From an uncultured Cohaesibacter sp. (GTDB lineage Bacteria; Pseudomonadota; Alphaproteobacteria; Rhizobiales; Cohaesibacteraceae): 64,000 nt of DNA. The DNA is taken from NCBI RefSeq assembly GCF_963678225.1, contig NZ_OY782763.1:806001-870000 (forward strand), written 5' to 3'. Positions 8,876 to 18,989 of this stretch are shown piece after piece. Each line of letters starts with the position of its first letter. Within the stretch, counting starts at the first letter, position 1. Position numbers and translations under genes: made by a program. The notes under the pieces are model-generated. The model saw only the letters and a list, made by a program, of their open reading frames with translations. It was not told the DNA's origin and searched no databases.

Positions 8876-9784
8876 CTATGACCGTTTCAATTTCGGATCG
8901 AGCGCATCGCGCAGTCCGTCGCCAATCAGGTTGATTGCAAGCACGGTGACCAGAATGGAGACACCCGGGAAGGTAACAACCCACCAGGCACGCAGAATGA
9001 ATTCGCGCGCCTCGGCCAGCATGGTGCCCCATTCAGGGGTTGGTGGCTGAGCCCCCATACCTAGGAAGCCAAGTGCGGCGATATCAAGGATAGCGCTGGA
9101 GAAAGACAGCGTCGCCTGAACGATGAGTGGTGCGGTACAGTTTGGCAGAATGGTCAGGAACATCAGGCGCAGCGAACTGGCTCCAGACACCCGGGCCGCC
9201 ACGACATATTCCCGCTCGCGCTCTGCCATCACCGCCGCACGCGTCAGGCGCACGAAATGGGGTTGATAGACAATCGCAATCGCGATCATTGCATTGAGCA
9301 ATCCCGGACCAAGCAGGGCCACCATCACCAACGCGAGCAGCAAGCTCGGGAAGGCCAGAATGATGTCCATAATGCGCATCACGATGGTATCGACGACACC
9401 ACCATAATAGCCGGCGACCAAACCGAGGATGATCCCGCCGACCAGCGCGATGACAACAACAACGATGCCGACAAACAGCGAGAAACGCGATCCGATAACG
9501 AGGCGGGACAGAATATCGCGACCTACAGCATCCGTACCCAGCAAAAAGGAGCTATTGCCCCCTTCGACCCAGGCTGGCGGCACCAGCAACGCATCGCGAT
9601 ACTGCATTGTTGCATCATGCGGTGTGATGTAGGGGGCGAACAAAGCCAGCAACACCAGAGCCAGAAAGACGAACAATCCAAGCACCGCGCCACGGTTTTC
9701 GCTGAAATAAAACCAGAATTCCTTAAGCACAGCTTTGGTAGACTGGCGAGAAACAGTCTCAATAAGTTGAGTAGTATCAGTCAT
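8876..9784 (-). CDS. dppC: Dipeptide/oligopeptide ABC transporter, permease (DppC type)
   Basis: 302-residue inner-membrane permease. An N-terminal cytoplasmic segment is followed by a first helix (GLFVFLALVLLALFAPYIT), the family's periplasmic HLLGTDxxGRD-type motif (SFLLGTDAVGRDILSR), and the permease loop AARVSGASSLRLMFLTILPN. About six membrane segments. It pairs with DppB to form the channel. It starts 10 bp after dppB and has the standard length. Confidence 0.92.
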   Translation of the reverse strand: MTDTTQLIETVSRQSTKAVLKEFWFYFSENRGAVLGLFVFLALVLLALFAPYITPHDATMQYRDALLVPPAWVEGGNSSFLLGTDAVGRDILSRLVIGSRFSLFVGIVVVVIALVGGIILGLVAGYYGGVVDTIVMRIMDIILAFPSLLLALVMVALLGPGLLNAMIAIAIVYQPHFVRLTRAAVMAEREREYVVAARVSGASSLRLMFLTILPNCTAPLIVQATLSFSSAILDIAALGFLGMGAQPPTPEWGTMLAEAREFILRAWWVVTFPGVSILVTVLAINLIGDGLRDALDPKLKRS

Positions 9785-9794
9785 GGCTTATCTC

Positions 9795-10802
9795 CTAGCG
9801 GTGCCGGATGCGTGGGTTGATAAGGCCATAGAGCAGATCAACAACGAGGTTGACCAGCATGACCATCATCGCGATCATCAGAAGGCCGCCCTGGACCACC
9901 TGATAGTCTCGCCGGGAGATACTGTCGACCATCCACTTGCCGATGCCGGGCCAGGAGAAAATCGTCTCGGTCAGGATCGCACCAGCCATCAGCACACCGA
10001 CCTGCAGGCCGATGGTCGTAACCACCGGAATCAGCGCGTTACGCAGGGCGTGCATACCCACAACCCGAACGCGTCTCAACCCCTTCGCGCGCGCCGTGCG
10101 CACATAGTCTTCGCCAAGAACCTCAAGCATCGCCGAGCGCGTTTGACGCGCGATCACGGCCATTGGAATGGTCGCGAGAACGATGGAAGGCAGAACCAGG
10201 TGCGAAAAGGCCGATTCAAAGGCCCCCGCCTGATCGGACAGAAGCGAGTCGATCAGCATGAAGCCTGTGACAGGCTCGAAGAAATACATAACGGAAATCC
10301 GGCCCGAAACCGGGGTCCATTGCAGCCAACCGGAGAAAACGATGATCGCCAACAGTGCCCACCAGAAAATCGGCATGGAATAACCGACAAGCGCGCTCGT
10401 CATGACCGAATAGTCAAAGACGGAGCCGCGCTTAACCGCAGCAATCACACCGGCAGGAATGCCAATGACAACAGCGATGACAATCGCCACGAAAGACAAC
10501 TCTAGAGTCGCCGGAAACAGAGCGAAGAACTCATCCCAAACCGGACGACGCGTCACCATGGACATTCCAAAATCGCCATGAAACAGGCCTGTCAGATAAT
10601 GGAAATACTGGATGAGTACCGGTTGATCGAAACCGAAAGCATGCTGCAGCTCGGCATAGCGCTCGGCAGAAATGCCGCGCTCGCCCGCAAGCAGTAAGAT
10701 AGGATCACCCGGCAATAGCCGGATGAAGAAAAACGCAACAAGCGTCACGCCGATAAAGGTCGGAATAAGCATTCCAACCCGGCGCAGGATAAAACCAAAC
10801 AT
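9795..10802 (-). CDS. dppB: Dipeptide/oligopeptide ABC transporter, permease (DppB type)
   Basis: 335-residue inner-membrane permease. It begins MFGFILRRVGMLIPTFIGVTL, the conserved first helix of DppB/OppB. It also has RLLPGDP and the permease loop ARAKGLRRVRVVGMHALRNA. About six membrane segments. It is the first gene after the dppA-dppB intercistronic terminator, so its level probably depends on read-through from dppA. Confidence 0.92.
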   Translation of the reverse strand: MFGFILRRVGMLIPTFIGVTLVAFFFIRLLPGDPILLLAGERGISAERYAELQHAFGFDQPVLIQYFHYLTGLFHGDFGMSMVTRRPVWDEFFALFPATLELSFVAIVIAVVIGIPAGVIAAVKRGSVFDYSVMTSALVGYSMPIFWWALLAIIVFSGWLQWTPVSGRISVMYFFEPVTGFMLIDSLLSDQAGAFESAFSHLVLPSIVLATIPMAVIARQTRSAMLEVLGEDYVRTARAKGLRRVRVVGMHALRNALIPVVTTIGLQVGVLMAGAILTETIFSWPGIGKWMVDSISRRDYQVVQGGLLMIAMMVMLVNLVVDLLYGLINPRIRHR

Positions 10803-10980
10803 TGATATTGCCAGCCCGGTTGAGAGAAGGTCTAGCGTCCTTCCCTGTTAGTGTAGCAGCCCTCTTGCACATCTCTTATTCTGTATTCGCCCGGAATGAC
10901 CGAGGCATTTTCTGTCGAGAGGCAAGTTTTTCAAGTCGTCTTCTAGCGGAACATATCGGAATTTTCCATAGACTTGATAC

Positions 10981-11014
10981 AAAAAGGGTGGAGGCAGGAA
11001 ATCCCGCCTCCACC
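10981..11014 (-). terminator. Intercistronic terminator/attenuator between dppA and dppB
   Basis: On the minus strand, GGTGGAGGC (11014-11006) pairs perfectly with GCCTCCACC (10995-10987) around a 10-nt loop, followed by CTTTTT. It sits directly after the dppA stop and 180 bp before dppB. Such elements let the binding protein be made in excess over the membrane components. Confidence 0.9.
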
Positions 11015-11024
11015 AAATTCCGAC

Positions 11025-12617
11025 TTATTTGTCGATATCCACACCATAGAAGATGTGACCGCCAAACGGATCGATCTTGTAGTTCTTCACTTTGGTGCTT
11101 ACCGGCATGAAGACAACAGAGTGAGCAATGGTTGCCCAAGGAGCTTCACGTTTGAAGACAACCTGTGCTTCTTCATAGAGTTTCGTGCGTTCTGCGATGT
11201 CTGTGGTCTGTTTTGCTTTAACCAGCAGATCGTTGAACTCTTCGTTGCACCATTTCGCACGGTTTGCACCGGACTCAACAGCATCGCAACCAAGCAGAAC
11301 ATACATGAAGTTGTCCGGGTCGCCGTTATCGCCGGTCCAGCCGAGCAGAACGGTGTCATGTTCACCAGCGGAAGACCGCTTCAGATATTCGCCCCATTCG
11401 TAGGAAACGATTTCAGCATCAACACCGATTGCTTTCCAGTCTGCCTGGATCAGCTCAGCCATGCGGCGGGCATTCGGGTTGTATGGACGCTGAACAGGCA
11501 TAGCCCAGATGTTGGTTTTCATGCCCGATACGCCAGCTTCCTCAAGCAGCTTTTTGGCAGCTTCCGGATCATATGGATCATCTTTGACCTTGTCGTTGTA
11601 AGACCACATGGTTGGCGGAATCGGGTTTTTCGCAGCTTTACCAGCGCCCTGGAACACAGCGTCCAGAATGGCCTGCTTGTTGATGGCCATGTTCAACGCC
11701 TTACGAACACGAACATCCTTGAACTTGTCTTTCTGGTTGTTGTAAGCCAGATAACCAACGTTCAGGCCTTCCTGCTGCATCAGATTGATGTTTGGATCTT
11801 CATCCATGGCTTTGATGTCGGCCGGATTCGGATAAGGCATCACATCGCATTCACCAGCCTTCATCTTCTGATAACGTACAGAAGCATCAGGCGTGATCGC
11901 GAAGATCAGATCATCAATAGCAGCCTTACCACCCCAGTAGTCAGCAAAAGCCTTGTAACGGATCACGGCATCTTTCTGATAGGCAACCAGTTGGAAAGGA
12001 CCTGTACCAACCGGATTCTGGTCGAACATTTCCAAATTGCCGGTTTTCTCGATCTGGGCTGCATATTCAGCCGACGCGATAGAAGCAAAATCCATGGCCA
12101 TGTTGGCGATGAAAGGCGCTTCAACCTGGTTCAGCACGAACTTGACGGTATAGTCATCGACCTTGACGATATCCTTGATCAGGGTATCCATGGACATGCC
12201 GCCGAAATACTCGTAGGTGCCGCCGGAAATCTTGTTGTACGGATGGTTAGGATCTTTCTGACGCATGAAGGAGAAGATCACGTCATCCGCATTGAAATCG
12301 CGGCTTGGGGTAAAGTCTTTGGTGGTGTGGAATTTCACACCCTTGCGCAGATGGAAAGTATATTCCAAACCATCTTCGGAAACATCCCAGCTTTCAGCCA
12401 GTCCAGGGACAACGTTGGTGCTACCACGTTCAAACTCGACGAGCTTGTTATAGATGGTATGCGAAGACGCATCGAAGGTCGTGCCAGCGGTATAAAGCGC
12501 CGGTGTGAACCCCTCAGGGCTCCCCTCGGAGCAATATACCAATGTCTTCGCCTGGGCAGTCGTCGACAAGACGGCAGCCAGAGCGGTAGCAGCCAAAGCT
12601 TTGGTAAGCAGCTTCAT
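11025..12617 (-). CDS. dppA: Dipeptide/oligopeptide ABC transporter, substrate-binding protein (DppA type)
   Basis: 530-residue periplasmic peptide receptor (SBP family 5). Signal peptide MKLLTKALAATALAAVLSTTAQA, then LVYCSEGSPEGFTPALYTAGT, which closely resembles DppA mature N-termini. Family features include WDVSEDGLEYTFHLRKGVKFH and RVRKALNMAINK. Start chosen at ATG 12617 because GAGAGGG precedes it and the signal peptide begins there; the frame extends up to 12698. First gene of dppABCDF. DppA proteins can also bind haem or delta-aminolevulinate in some bacteria. Confidence 0.93.
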   Translation of the reverse strand: MKLLTKALAATALAAVLSTTAQAKTLVYCSEGSPEGFTPALYTAGTTFDASSHTIYNKLVEFERGSTNVVPGLAESWDVSEDGLEYTFHLRKGVKFHTTKDFTPSRDFNADDVIFSFMRQKDPNHPYNKISGGTYEYFGGMSMDTLIKDIVKVDDYTVKFVLNQVEAPFIANMAMDFASIASAEYAAQIEKTGNLEMFDQNPVGTGPFQLVAYQKDAVIRYKAFADYWGGKAAIDDLIFAITPDASVRYQKMKAGECDVMPYPNPADIKAMDEDPNINLMQQEGLNVGYLAYNNQKDKFKDVRVRKALNMAINKQAILDAVFQGAGKAAKNPIPPTMWSYNDKVKDDPYDPEAAKKLLEEAGVSGMKTNIWAMPVQRPYNPNARRMAELIQADWKAIGVDAEIVSYEWGEYLKRSSAGEHDTVLLGWTGDNGDPDNFMYVLLGCDAVESGANRAKWCNEEFNDLLVKAKQTTDIAERTKLYEEAQVVFKREAPWATIAHSVVFMPVSTKVKNYKIDPFGGHIFYGVDIDK

Positions 12618-12950
12618 TGTTTGAATCCCTCTCAAAATTTTATCGTTTAAATATGCAGGCGAAAGTAATGGTCTCATCAAACGATGGACACATCTCAACC
12701 AGCCTAAGTTTGACCAACCAGCCAGGACCCCCTTGCGGTTGCCTCAAACAGCACGGAAAAAGTCGAATACAATCTGAACAGAAAAGCAATCTCTTATTGA
12801 GGATTATTCACTTTATTTAGAACAAAATAGTCAAATTTATCAAAATTACAGAAATTAATTTTCTACCAAACCGCTTCTATACGGCAGACTTGTAAAAATG
12901 AATGATGCTTCCTGTTACTTTTAACAAGAGCTCAAACAATGGTACCGATC
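12618..12950. other. AT-rich intergenic region upstream of dppA
   Basis: 333 bp between the Nudix gene 3' end and dppA, both read leftward. It must contain the dppA promoter. The half near 12780-12900 is strongly AT-rich. No convincing operator or terminator could be singled out by eye. Confidence 0.5.
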
Positions 12951-13535
12951 TCAAAACACATTTGCATGTCTGGACATCAAAGCCTGAGTGAGAATAAGCA
13001 GACGCGGACAACGAATATTTCCTTCATCAAGCCATTTCTTGATCGTTTTTGTTGAGACTTCAACCACTTCAATATCTTCATCTTCATCCTGATGGCGCTC
13101 TTCAGGATGCTGTTGGCCAGACTGGTAGGGAGCAAGAAACAGGTTGGCCTTTTCAACCATCCGGGCCGGATTGATAAAAACCTGCCCTACCTTTTCCAAG
13201 GCATCAAGGGATACGCCAAGCTCTTCCTCAGCCTCTCTTCTGCACGCTTCCTCAACAGATGTGTCAGTCGCCTCTATGCCGCCTGCGCAAGCTTCCAGAA
13301 TCAGCGACTGGTCCCTCAGATACACGGCAGTCCGCATCTGCCGCACGAGGAGAACAGTCTTCTTTTCAGCATCATAGGGCAACACGGCAATGGAATCGCG
13401 ATCCGCCCAGATGGGCTCGGAAATCACATGCTCACGCCCGTCTTCATGAACGGTCTTCACCGTGGTCAGATCAATCGTTCCCTTATCAAGAGTGCAAAGC
13501 GTTTCGCGCGACAGCAATTTATGCCTGTCAGACAT
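12951..13535 (-). CDS. Nudix hydrolase, ADP-ribose pyrophosphatase-like
   Basis: 194-residue hydrolase of nucleoside-diphosphate derivatives. The Nudix box is seen as AGGIEATD...EEACRREAEEELGV; it has one residue more than the canonical spacing before REAEEELG, and the first Glu is not obvious. The flanking architecture (VLLVRQMRTAVYLRDQSLILEACAGG) matches the ADP-ribose pyrophosphatase/GDP-mannose hydrolase group. Start at ATG 13535 with GGAG about 8 nt upstream; an upstream in-frame start at 13589 lacks a clear RBS. Substrate not determinable. Confidence 0.85.
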   Translation of the reverse strand: MSDRHKLLSRETLCTLDKGTIDLTTVKTVHEDGREHVISEPIWADRDSIAVLPYDAEKKTVLLVRQMRTAVYLRDQSLILEACAGGIEATDTSVEEACRREAEEELGVSLDALEKVGQVFINPARMVEKANLFLAPYQSGQQHPEERHQDEDEDIEVVEVSTKTIKKWLDEGNIRCPRLLILTQALMSRHANVF

Positions 13536-13643
13536 GATAGATCTCCGTTTAATAGCGATTGATAGAATATAAGGCGATGGATGCACCAAGATGGCGCTTG
13601 TTTAAACGTCTGAAAAGGTCGGGTTTTTTGGGAAGTTCAGCAC

Positions 13644-13979
13644 TCAGGAAATGGTTTCGCTCCGCACCCAGTTCATAAAACCCGGCAATCCTTCCCTTAC
13701 GGGCAGGGCCACCAGAGCAGGTTCTTCATAAGGGTGCAGGGACTGAAAGATCTTTGCCGCCTTTTGCCATGCGCTCTTTGTGCTTTTCGCGATGAAGACC
13801 ACTTCGTTTGCCTCCTCCATTTGCCCTTGCCATTGATAAAGCGAAACCATACCAGATAGAATATTGACGCAAGCAACCGAGGTCTCTTCGAGCATTGCCC
13901 GGGCAATCATGCGGGCCGTTTCGACGTCGGGACAGGTGCCGTACAACAGCAACACCTCATCGCTTTTTGCGTTTGACAT
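13644..13979 (-). CDS. cutA: Divalent-cation tolerance protein CutA
   Basis: 111-residue small trimeric protein of the CutA1 family. Family landmarks are [35 protein letters not shown] and [15 protein letters not shown] near the end. The His-Pro-Tyr-Glu segment is the most conserved part. Start at ATG 13979 follows a GAGGAGAAGG RBS; an upstream extension to 14135 would be anomalous for this family. Divergent from nadK. Its link to copper tolerance in bacteria is debated. Confidence 0.92.
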   Translation of the reverse strand: MSNAKSDEVLLLYGTCPDVETARMIARAMLEETSVACVNILSGMVSLYQWQGQMEEANEVVFIAKSTKSAWQKAAKIFQSLHPYEEPALVALPVREGLPGFMNWVRSETIS

Positions 13980-14184
13980 CCCCTTCTCCTCATTGGAAAT
14001 CATTGATATCCATGCTACTCCACTAAAGCATAGTGCAGCCAATACCACGATAAGTGGACATAAAACCATAGCAATCGACACATCTGTTTCTTTGGTTCTT
14101 CCAAAGAACTCAAGGAAGCAGGGAAGCAATTCCATCCCGGTTTGCGGGAATCCGAGCTTTCGGACAACAAGACGGACAGAGCAG

Positions 14185-14958
14185 ATGTCACGGCCTTTTC
14201 AGAAAATCGCCTTCATTTCCAGTGGAACCGAAGAGTCGCAGGAGGCAAAAGAGAGGCTGACGCATCTTTATGGTTCATCCGATCCTGCCGGAGCCGATGT
14301 CATCGTTGCCTTGGGCGGCGATGGCCTGATGCTGCAAACCCTACACAACAACATGAATAGCGAAATTCCGATCTACGGCATGAATTGCGGCTCGATCGGC
14401 TTTCTGATGAATGAATATTCCGAAGACAGCCTGATGGATCGTCTGGAAAATGCCGAGATCTCGGAAATCCGCCCACTCGACATGCGCGCGCTTACCACAG
14501 ACGGCACGCTGCACGAGGCAACGGCAATCAACGAGATCTCAGTCTTCAGACAAACAGCTCAAGCCGCCAAGATGGAAATCCGCATTGATGGCAAAGTCCG
14601 TATGGAAGAGCTGATCTGTGACGGCGCTCTGGTTGCGACTCCAGTGGGCAGCACAGCTTATAACCTGTCGGTGCATGGCCCCATTCTGCCCATCGATTCG
14701 CCCCTGCTCGCCTTGACCCCAATCAGCCCCTTCCGCCCACGCCACTGGCGCGGCGCACTCCTGCCCAATAGTGCGCACGTCAAGCTGATCGTCAAAGAAC
14801 CCAGAAAGCGCCCCTTGAGCGCGGTCGCCGACCATGCGGAAATCCGCTCTGTGCTTGAAGTCGAGATTTCAGAGAGCTGCGAAAAATCCTGCAAGATCAT
14901 GTTTGACCCGGAGCACGGATGGGCGGAACGTATCTTGAGTGAACAGTTCCGTTACTGA
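14185..14958 (+). CDS. nadK: NAD kinase
   Basis: 257-residue cytosolic enzyme making NADP from NAD and ATP or polyphosphate. GGDG motif at residues 44-47 ([10 protein letters not shown]), substrate loop [32 protein letters not shown] and the conserved [18 protein letters not shown]. The length fits the short alphaproteobacterial type. ATG 14185 is used because the family N-terminus begins there; an open frame from 13864 overlaps cutA on the other strand. Confidence 0.95.
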   Translation: MSRPFQKIAFISSGTEESQEAKERLTHLYGSSDPAGADVIVALGGDGLMLQTLHNNMNSEIPIYGMNCGSIGFLMNEYSEDSLMDRLENAEISEIRPLDMRALTTDGTLHEATAINEISVFRQTAQAAKMEIRIDGKVRMEELICDGALVATPVGSTAYNLSVHGPILPIDSPLLALTPISPFRPRHWRGALLPNSAHVKLIVKEPRKRPLSAVADHAEIRSVLEVEISESCEKSCKIMFDPEHGWAERILSEQFRY

Positions 14959-15146
14959 GCAAGCGCTTCAAAGAATAGCGGTAATATACCTACGCCCGGT
15001 GTCTTGCGCAAAACCGGCCCAGTTCCTTTGAAACAAGAATAGTTCAAAGAAATGCTTCCTTAACGGTCTCTGGATATAGTTAATCTGATTTTCCTGTTTT
15101 AGAAACAAAGCGGATAGCAGAAAAAACCGAACAGGGGCAAGAAGGT

Positions 15147-15665
15147 ATGATCAAGGTTGACCTCTCACAATTGCGGTTTCTGGTTGTGGAAGACAACGCC
15201 CATATGCGCCGTGTGATACGCACGCTCATTCACAGCTTCGGAGCACGCGAGGTTACCGAAGCGGAGGATGGCGCCGCGGGCTTGGAACTTTTCCAGACAA
15301 CTTCGCCCGATATCGTGATTACCGATTGGTATATGCCCATATTCGGCGGTATCGAGTTAACACGCATGATGCGACAGCCGGAGTCTTCTGCCAATCCGAC
15401 CGTGCCGATCATCATGTTGACAGGACACTCGGAAAAACGGAAAGTCATGGAAGCCAGAGATGTTGGCGTGACAGAATTTCTTTGCAAACCGATTTCGGCA
15501 AATGCCTTGTATGCCCGTGTTGCAAACTGTGTTGTCAATCCACGCAACTTCATCAAGGCCAACGGATTTTATGGGCCGGATCGACGCCGCTTCGCCAATC
15601 CCCTTTACAAAGGGTCTGAACGCCGCGCGAACGATGCAGAGCCTGCCCAAAAAAAGGCTAGTTGA
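15147..15665 (+). CDS. Single-domain response regulator (REC)
   Basis: 172 residues: a CheY-like receiver domain plus a conserved tail. Phospho-acceptor Asp60 (IVITDWYMP), acidic pair Glu15/Asp16, Thr92 and Lys114 (CKPI) are all present. The tail FIKANGFYGPDRRRF is characteristic of an alphaproteobacterial REC family found beside Hpt proteins. RBS AAGAAGG precedes ATG 15147. The downstream Hpt gene starts 60 bp later, so the two probably form a phosphorelay. No output domain is present. Confidence 0.9.
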   Translation: MIKVDLSQLRFLVVEDNAHMRRVIRTLIHSFGAREVTEAEDGAAGLELFQTTSPDIVITDWYMPIFGGIELTRMMRQPESSANPTVPIIMLTGHSEKRKVMEARDVGVTEFLCKPISANALYARVANCVVNPRNFIKANGFYGPDRRRFANPLYKGSERRANDAEPAQKKAS

Positions 15666-15725
15666 TGATATTTACTGATGCGTATGGCAAATCGCAGAGA
15701 CACGAACCCTTAGAGGACAGTTCCA

Positions 15726-16235
15726 ATGGCCGACTATGAGATCATCAAGCCCAAAGTCGACTTGAGAAAAAAGATCAAGATACTGCCCAATAGCAGCGGA
15801 TTTGATCCGGTAGCCAAGGCTGAAGAAGCCATGGAACGCCTGTCTTTGAATTTCGGCAACTGGATGCGCGACGAAGTCATGAAGTTGCAAATTTCCTGGG
15901 AGAAGGCGGAAAAGACCGGCCTGACCGAGGAGAGTGTCGACAAGCTTTTCCGCTCCTGCCACGACATCAAGGGACAAGCCCACACCATGGGATTTCCGCT
16001 TGCGGGCCTGATAGCCGGCTCCATGTGTGAGCTGATCGAAAGGATTCCAGATCCCGAGAAATTGCCCGAAAGCCTACTGAGAAAACATGTTCAAGCGATC
16101 GCTGCTGTGGTCAATGAAAATGCGCGCGAAGAAGACAATGTCGTCGGCAAACAACTCGCCGAACAGCTGAGCACCATTACCGAAGACTATATCGAGAAAC
16201 ACGCGCCAGCAGATCTATCGGAAAGCGAAAGCTAA
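15726..16235 (+). CDS. Hpt (histidine phosphotransfer) domain protein
   Basis: 169-residue helical protein. The Hpt motif is SCHDIKGQAHTMGF with phospho-acceptor His79. The N-terminal ~30 residues are a separate basic segment (KPKVDLRKKIKIL). It lies 60 bp after the REC protein and on the same strand, which suggests phosphate transfer between them. It is convergent with the DUF2336 gene. The partner sensor kinase is not in the window. Confidence 0.85.
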   Translation: MADYEIIKPKVDLRKKIKILPNSSGFDPVAKAEEAMERLSLNFGNWMRDEVMKLQISWEKAEKTGLTEESVDKLFRSCHDIKGQAHTMGFPLAGLIAGSMCELIERIPDPEKLPESLLRKHVQAIAAVVNENAREEDNVVGKQLAEQLSTITEDYIEKHAPADLSESES

Positions 16236-16295
16236 GTATCGGCGGATCGCTTTCCGCTCATCCTCCCCATACTCAGCCCAATCAGAGCAAGCGGC

Positions 16296-17450
16296 TCAAG
16301 CCGCAGTGACCTGCTTCATCCGCATGCTTAGCGAACGCGCATCGTCGCGTGCAATCTGAGTTGCGAATCGGCGCAAGAGGGCCAGCAGATCATCCAGCTC
16401 ATCTTCGGCAAAATCATTATAGTCACTCAAGATACGCTCAACCATCATACGCCCGAAACGCGTGCGCGGCATATTCCCTTCAATCGTGCTGACCAGCTCC
16501 CGATAAACCACCAGCGCCGAGAGGATGACAGGAGCCACACGCTCTGAGATTCCAGCCTTCTTGCAAAGGGTCTGAACGAGCGCTTCGGAAGGATCAGCCA
16601 CGCAAGCCTGCACGCGTTTCTCGCTGAGATCCGTCAGGCTCACCAGAGCCTTGACGAACATCGAGACGTTCCCCATGCACAGGCTTCGAATGAGAAGGTC
16701 CGCTGTCAATTGGCCTGACAATCTCAGGTGCTCAACCAGAGCCTCCAGTTCGTCACCATGGGCACAACACGAAGCCAGATCAACCGTCGCCTTGTCGCAA
16801 GCATCCTTGACCAGTGACGTGCGTCGCTCTGAGCTGACAAATGACTGAACGAGAGACAATTGCTGCAAAGCATCTCCCAGCTGAACAATCAGCATCTGCC
16901 GGATATCAATCGGCAGGCCGTCCAGAGACAAAAGCATATTGCGTACAGACGGCATCTGTCCGAACCGCTCCGCCAAGCGACGCAGACTGAAAACAGCGAT
17001 CTGTGCCCCAGGATTTTCCAACATGATGCAGCAGGCTTGAGAGTCAGCGACTTCAGCCATTGCCGCGCAAAGCGCAGGGCTGACCGATGGACGCGACGCC
17101 ACCGCACACTGAATGAGCACCCCTCTGTCCGCCACCATATCCACCAGCTCAGAATCCAGCAGGACAGGAGAGCTGACTATGACGGGCACAGCCACGGCAT
17201 CGATATCCTGCGCCAATGACAAGATAACCGGGCGCGGCGCATAAGGAGATTGCTTGAGCGCCTGCGCCAGAGCTTCGCGCACGATAGGGGCTGGATCATC
17301 CAGAAGAATGGTCAGAGCTGTCTCGGCCGCTGTCTTTTCTGCTTCATCAAGCGGCGAATAGAGGTAGGCTCGCGCCAAGGCACTCGTCGCTTCTGCACGA
17401 CGGTCAACAGGCGCGGTCTCTATCCATGAGAGAAACTTCTCAACAATCAT
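16296..17450 (-). CDS. DUF2336 domain protein
   Basis: 384-residue, Ala/Leu-rich alpha-helical protein without signal peptide or membrane segment. The sequence has the HEAT-like repeat character of DUF2336, an alphaproteobacterial family (EATSALARAYLYSPL, PIVREALAQALKQSP, VLIQCAVASRPSVSPALCAAMAE). No catalytic motif is visible. Convergent with the REC/Hpt pair; DUF2336 proteins often lie near two-component genes, but the role is unknown. Confidence 0.8.
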   Translation of the reverse strand: MIVEKFLSWIETAPVDRRAEATSALARAYLYSPLDEAEKTAAETALTILLDDPAPIVREALAQALKQSPYAPRPVILSLAQDIDAVAVPVIVSSPVLLDSELVDMVADRGVLIQCAVASRPSVSPALCAAMAEVADSQACCIMLENPGAQIAVFSLRRLAERFGQMPSVRNMLLSLDGLPIDIRQMLIVQLGDALQQLSLVQSFVSSERRTSLVKDACDKATVDLASCCAHGDELEALVEHLRLSGQLTADLLIRSLCMGNVSMFVKALVSLTDLSEKRVQACVADPSEALVQTLCKKAGISERVAPVILSALVVYRELVSTIEGNMPRTRFGRMMVERILSDYNDFAEDELDDLLALLRRFATQIARDDARSLSMRMKQVTAA

Positions 17451-17633
17451 TCTGACTACTAGTCCCTGCCCTCAAGATCACTCCTAAAAGAGCAATCATT
17501 TCAGAGCCCAAACGCTACTTACACCAGTGGGACAAACGCCCCTATGTTCGTAGTCATTCTGAACCAGTAACTCTTAACGATCAGTTCACCATAAATGGAA
17601 AAGTGGAAAGGCAAGTACGCTGGGCTCCCGCCC

Positions 17634-18989
17634 TCAGCCCTTATCGCTGGAGGAAAATACATCCCCACGCAGAAAGGCACTCAGATCAAGCGCCCCGAGC
17701 CGGGCCTGCTCGCGAGCTGGGCGGGCTTCCTGTCGTGTAAGGTCCAATGGTGCGCTATGAACGACTGAAGACTGAGCAGCAGAAACGCTAGGTGAAGAAG
17801 GCGCGGAAGATGTTGAGACCGACGCTGTCGTCGGCATTGACTGAGGCTTCGCCCTTGGCAAAGCGCCCGCCAGACTATCCACATACACATCAGCCGTAAC
17901 TTCGGCTGCCGCAGGTTTGCGCCGAGGTAAAGCCATGCCCTCAGCCTCACTGGCAGCGGGAGCTACAACAGGCTCCGAAGACTGCGCATAGATACGACTG
18001 GCAATCACGCCATTGCTGGTAGAAGCAACCTCGACCGCCTGCCGACCATCATCTCCAGCAACAAAGCGGGAGGACCGCACTTGCGAGGACACTGAATTAT
18101 CAGGCAGATAGCTAAGGCCATAGCGTGACGGCAACGCGCGCTGCAATGGCTGCGAAAAAAAGGCCTCAAGCGAGTCTCGGCTATCACTGACGATCGAGCT
18201 ATCATTGTTTGCCTGCTGCAGATCCACCACATGCTGTGTTTGAATGGCGGGTATTTCGGGACTGCGGGTTAGTTGCGCTTGCTTTGTGGATTCCTTGGCC
18301 GTGAACAGATTGCCAAGGCCCAGCATATCCAACAGGCCCTTCTTCTCCTTGGGAGCAGAAGCGGGCTCGCCAGATGCAGTTGAGACCAAATCGCTATAAA
18401 CTTCAGACACGCTTTTGGCGTTGCCCTGACGATCGAAGAAGATGTTCTTGTTGGCTTCCGCCTGTGTAGGAAAATAGGCAGCAGCCGGTTTGTTCGGCGT
18501 TTCCTCAGCCATGGTGATCAGCTTGCTGCTTCCCTGAGCCCCAAGGAAATGCGCAGCATACAACTCACCCTGCGAAGGCGTTCTATTCAGCTGCTCGGCC
18601 AGTTGCTCGCGATTGCTCTGGGCATAGGCGCCAGCCATCATCGCCGACACTTGCGGATCATTCCGCATATTCAGGATTTGCTGCCGCACCTCTGGATCAC
18701 GAACATAATATTTGTCGCCGACCTGAGAGATCTGAGACGCCACCTTGCTAAAGCCAAGCTCTGGCCCGGCTTCCTTCATCGTCTCCAACCATGTTTGTTC
18801 GACGAACTGGAAGAGCCCCGATGCGGAGGACGTTGGCGCTTTGGCGGATGCATTGAAATTGCTTTCTCGCTTTGCCGTGTTCAGCAGGAATTCAAAGTCC
18901 GTGCCAGTGGTCCGGCTCGCCTCTTCAAAGGCAGCCTGAAATCTGATCGAATTGTTGAACGAAACAGAATTGGCCAAAGCGCTCTCCAA
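17634..18989 (-). CDS. SLT-domain (lytic transglycosylase-like) protein with long disordered tail
   Basis: 451 residues. The SLT-type lysozyme domain is at the N-terminus: LLNTAKRESNFN (catalytic Glu about 42) and ASGLFQFVEQTWLE. It extends to about residue 190 (AHFLGAQGSSKLI). The rest is Ser/Ala/Pro-rich low-complexity sequence. No signal peptide is seen, so export would need another route. The start is a TTG at 18989; the next in-frame Met lies inside the SLT domain, so the exact start is uncertain. Consensus CtrA boxes lie about 100-135 bp upstream, suggesting cell-cycle or motility control. Confidence 0.8.
   Translation of the reverse strand: MESALANSVSFNNSIRFQAAFEEASRTTGTDFEFLLNTAKRESNFNASAKAPTSSASGLFQFVEQTWLETMKEAGPELGFSKVASQISQVGDKYYVRDPEVRQQILNMRNDPQVSAMMAGAYAQSNREQLAEQLNRTPSQGELYAAHFLGAQGSSKLITMAEETPNKPAAAYFPTQAEANKNIFFDRQGNAKSVSEVYSDLVSTASGEPASAPKEKKGLLDMLGLGNLFTAKESTKQAQLTRSPEIPAIQTQHVVDLQQANNDSSIVSDSRDSLEAFFSQPLQRALPSRYGLSYLPDNSVSSQVRSSRFVAGDDGRQAVEVASTSNGVIASRIYAQSSEPVVAPAASEAEGMALPRRKPAAAEVTADVYVDSLAGALPRAKPQSMPTTASVSTSSAPSSPSVSAAQSSVVHSAPLDLTRQEARPAREQARLGALDLSAFLRGDVFSSSDKG

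Noticed and set aside
10974-12650. 558-codon open frame opposite dppA
   Set aside because: It is an antisense shadow. DppA on the other strand has a signal peptide, RBS and clear family sequence; this frame has none of these.
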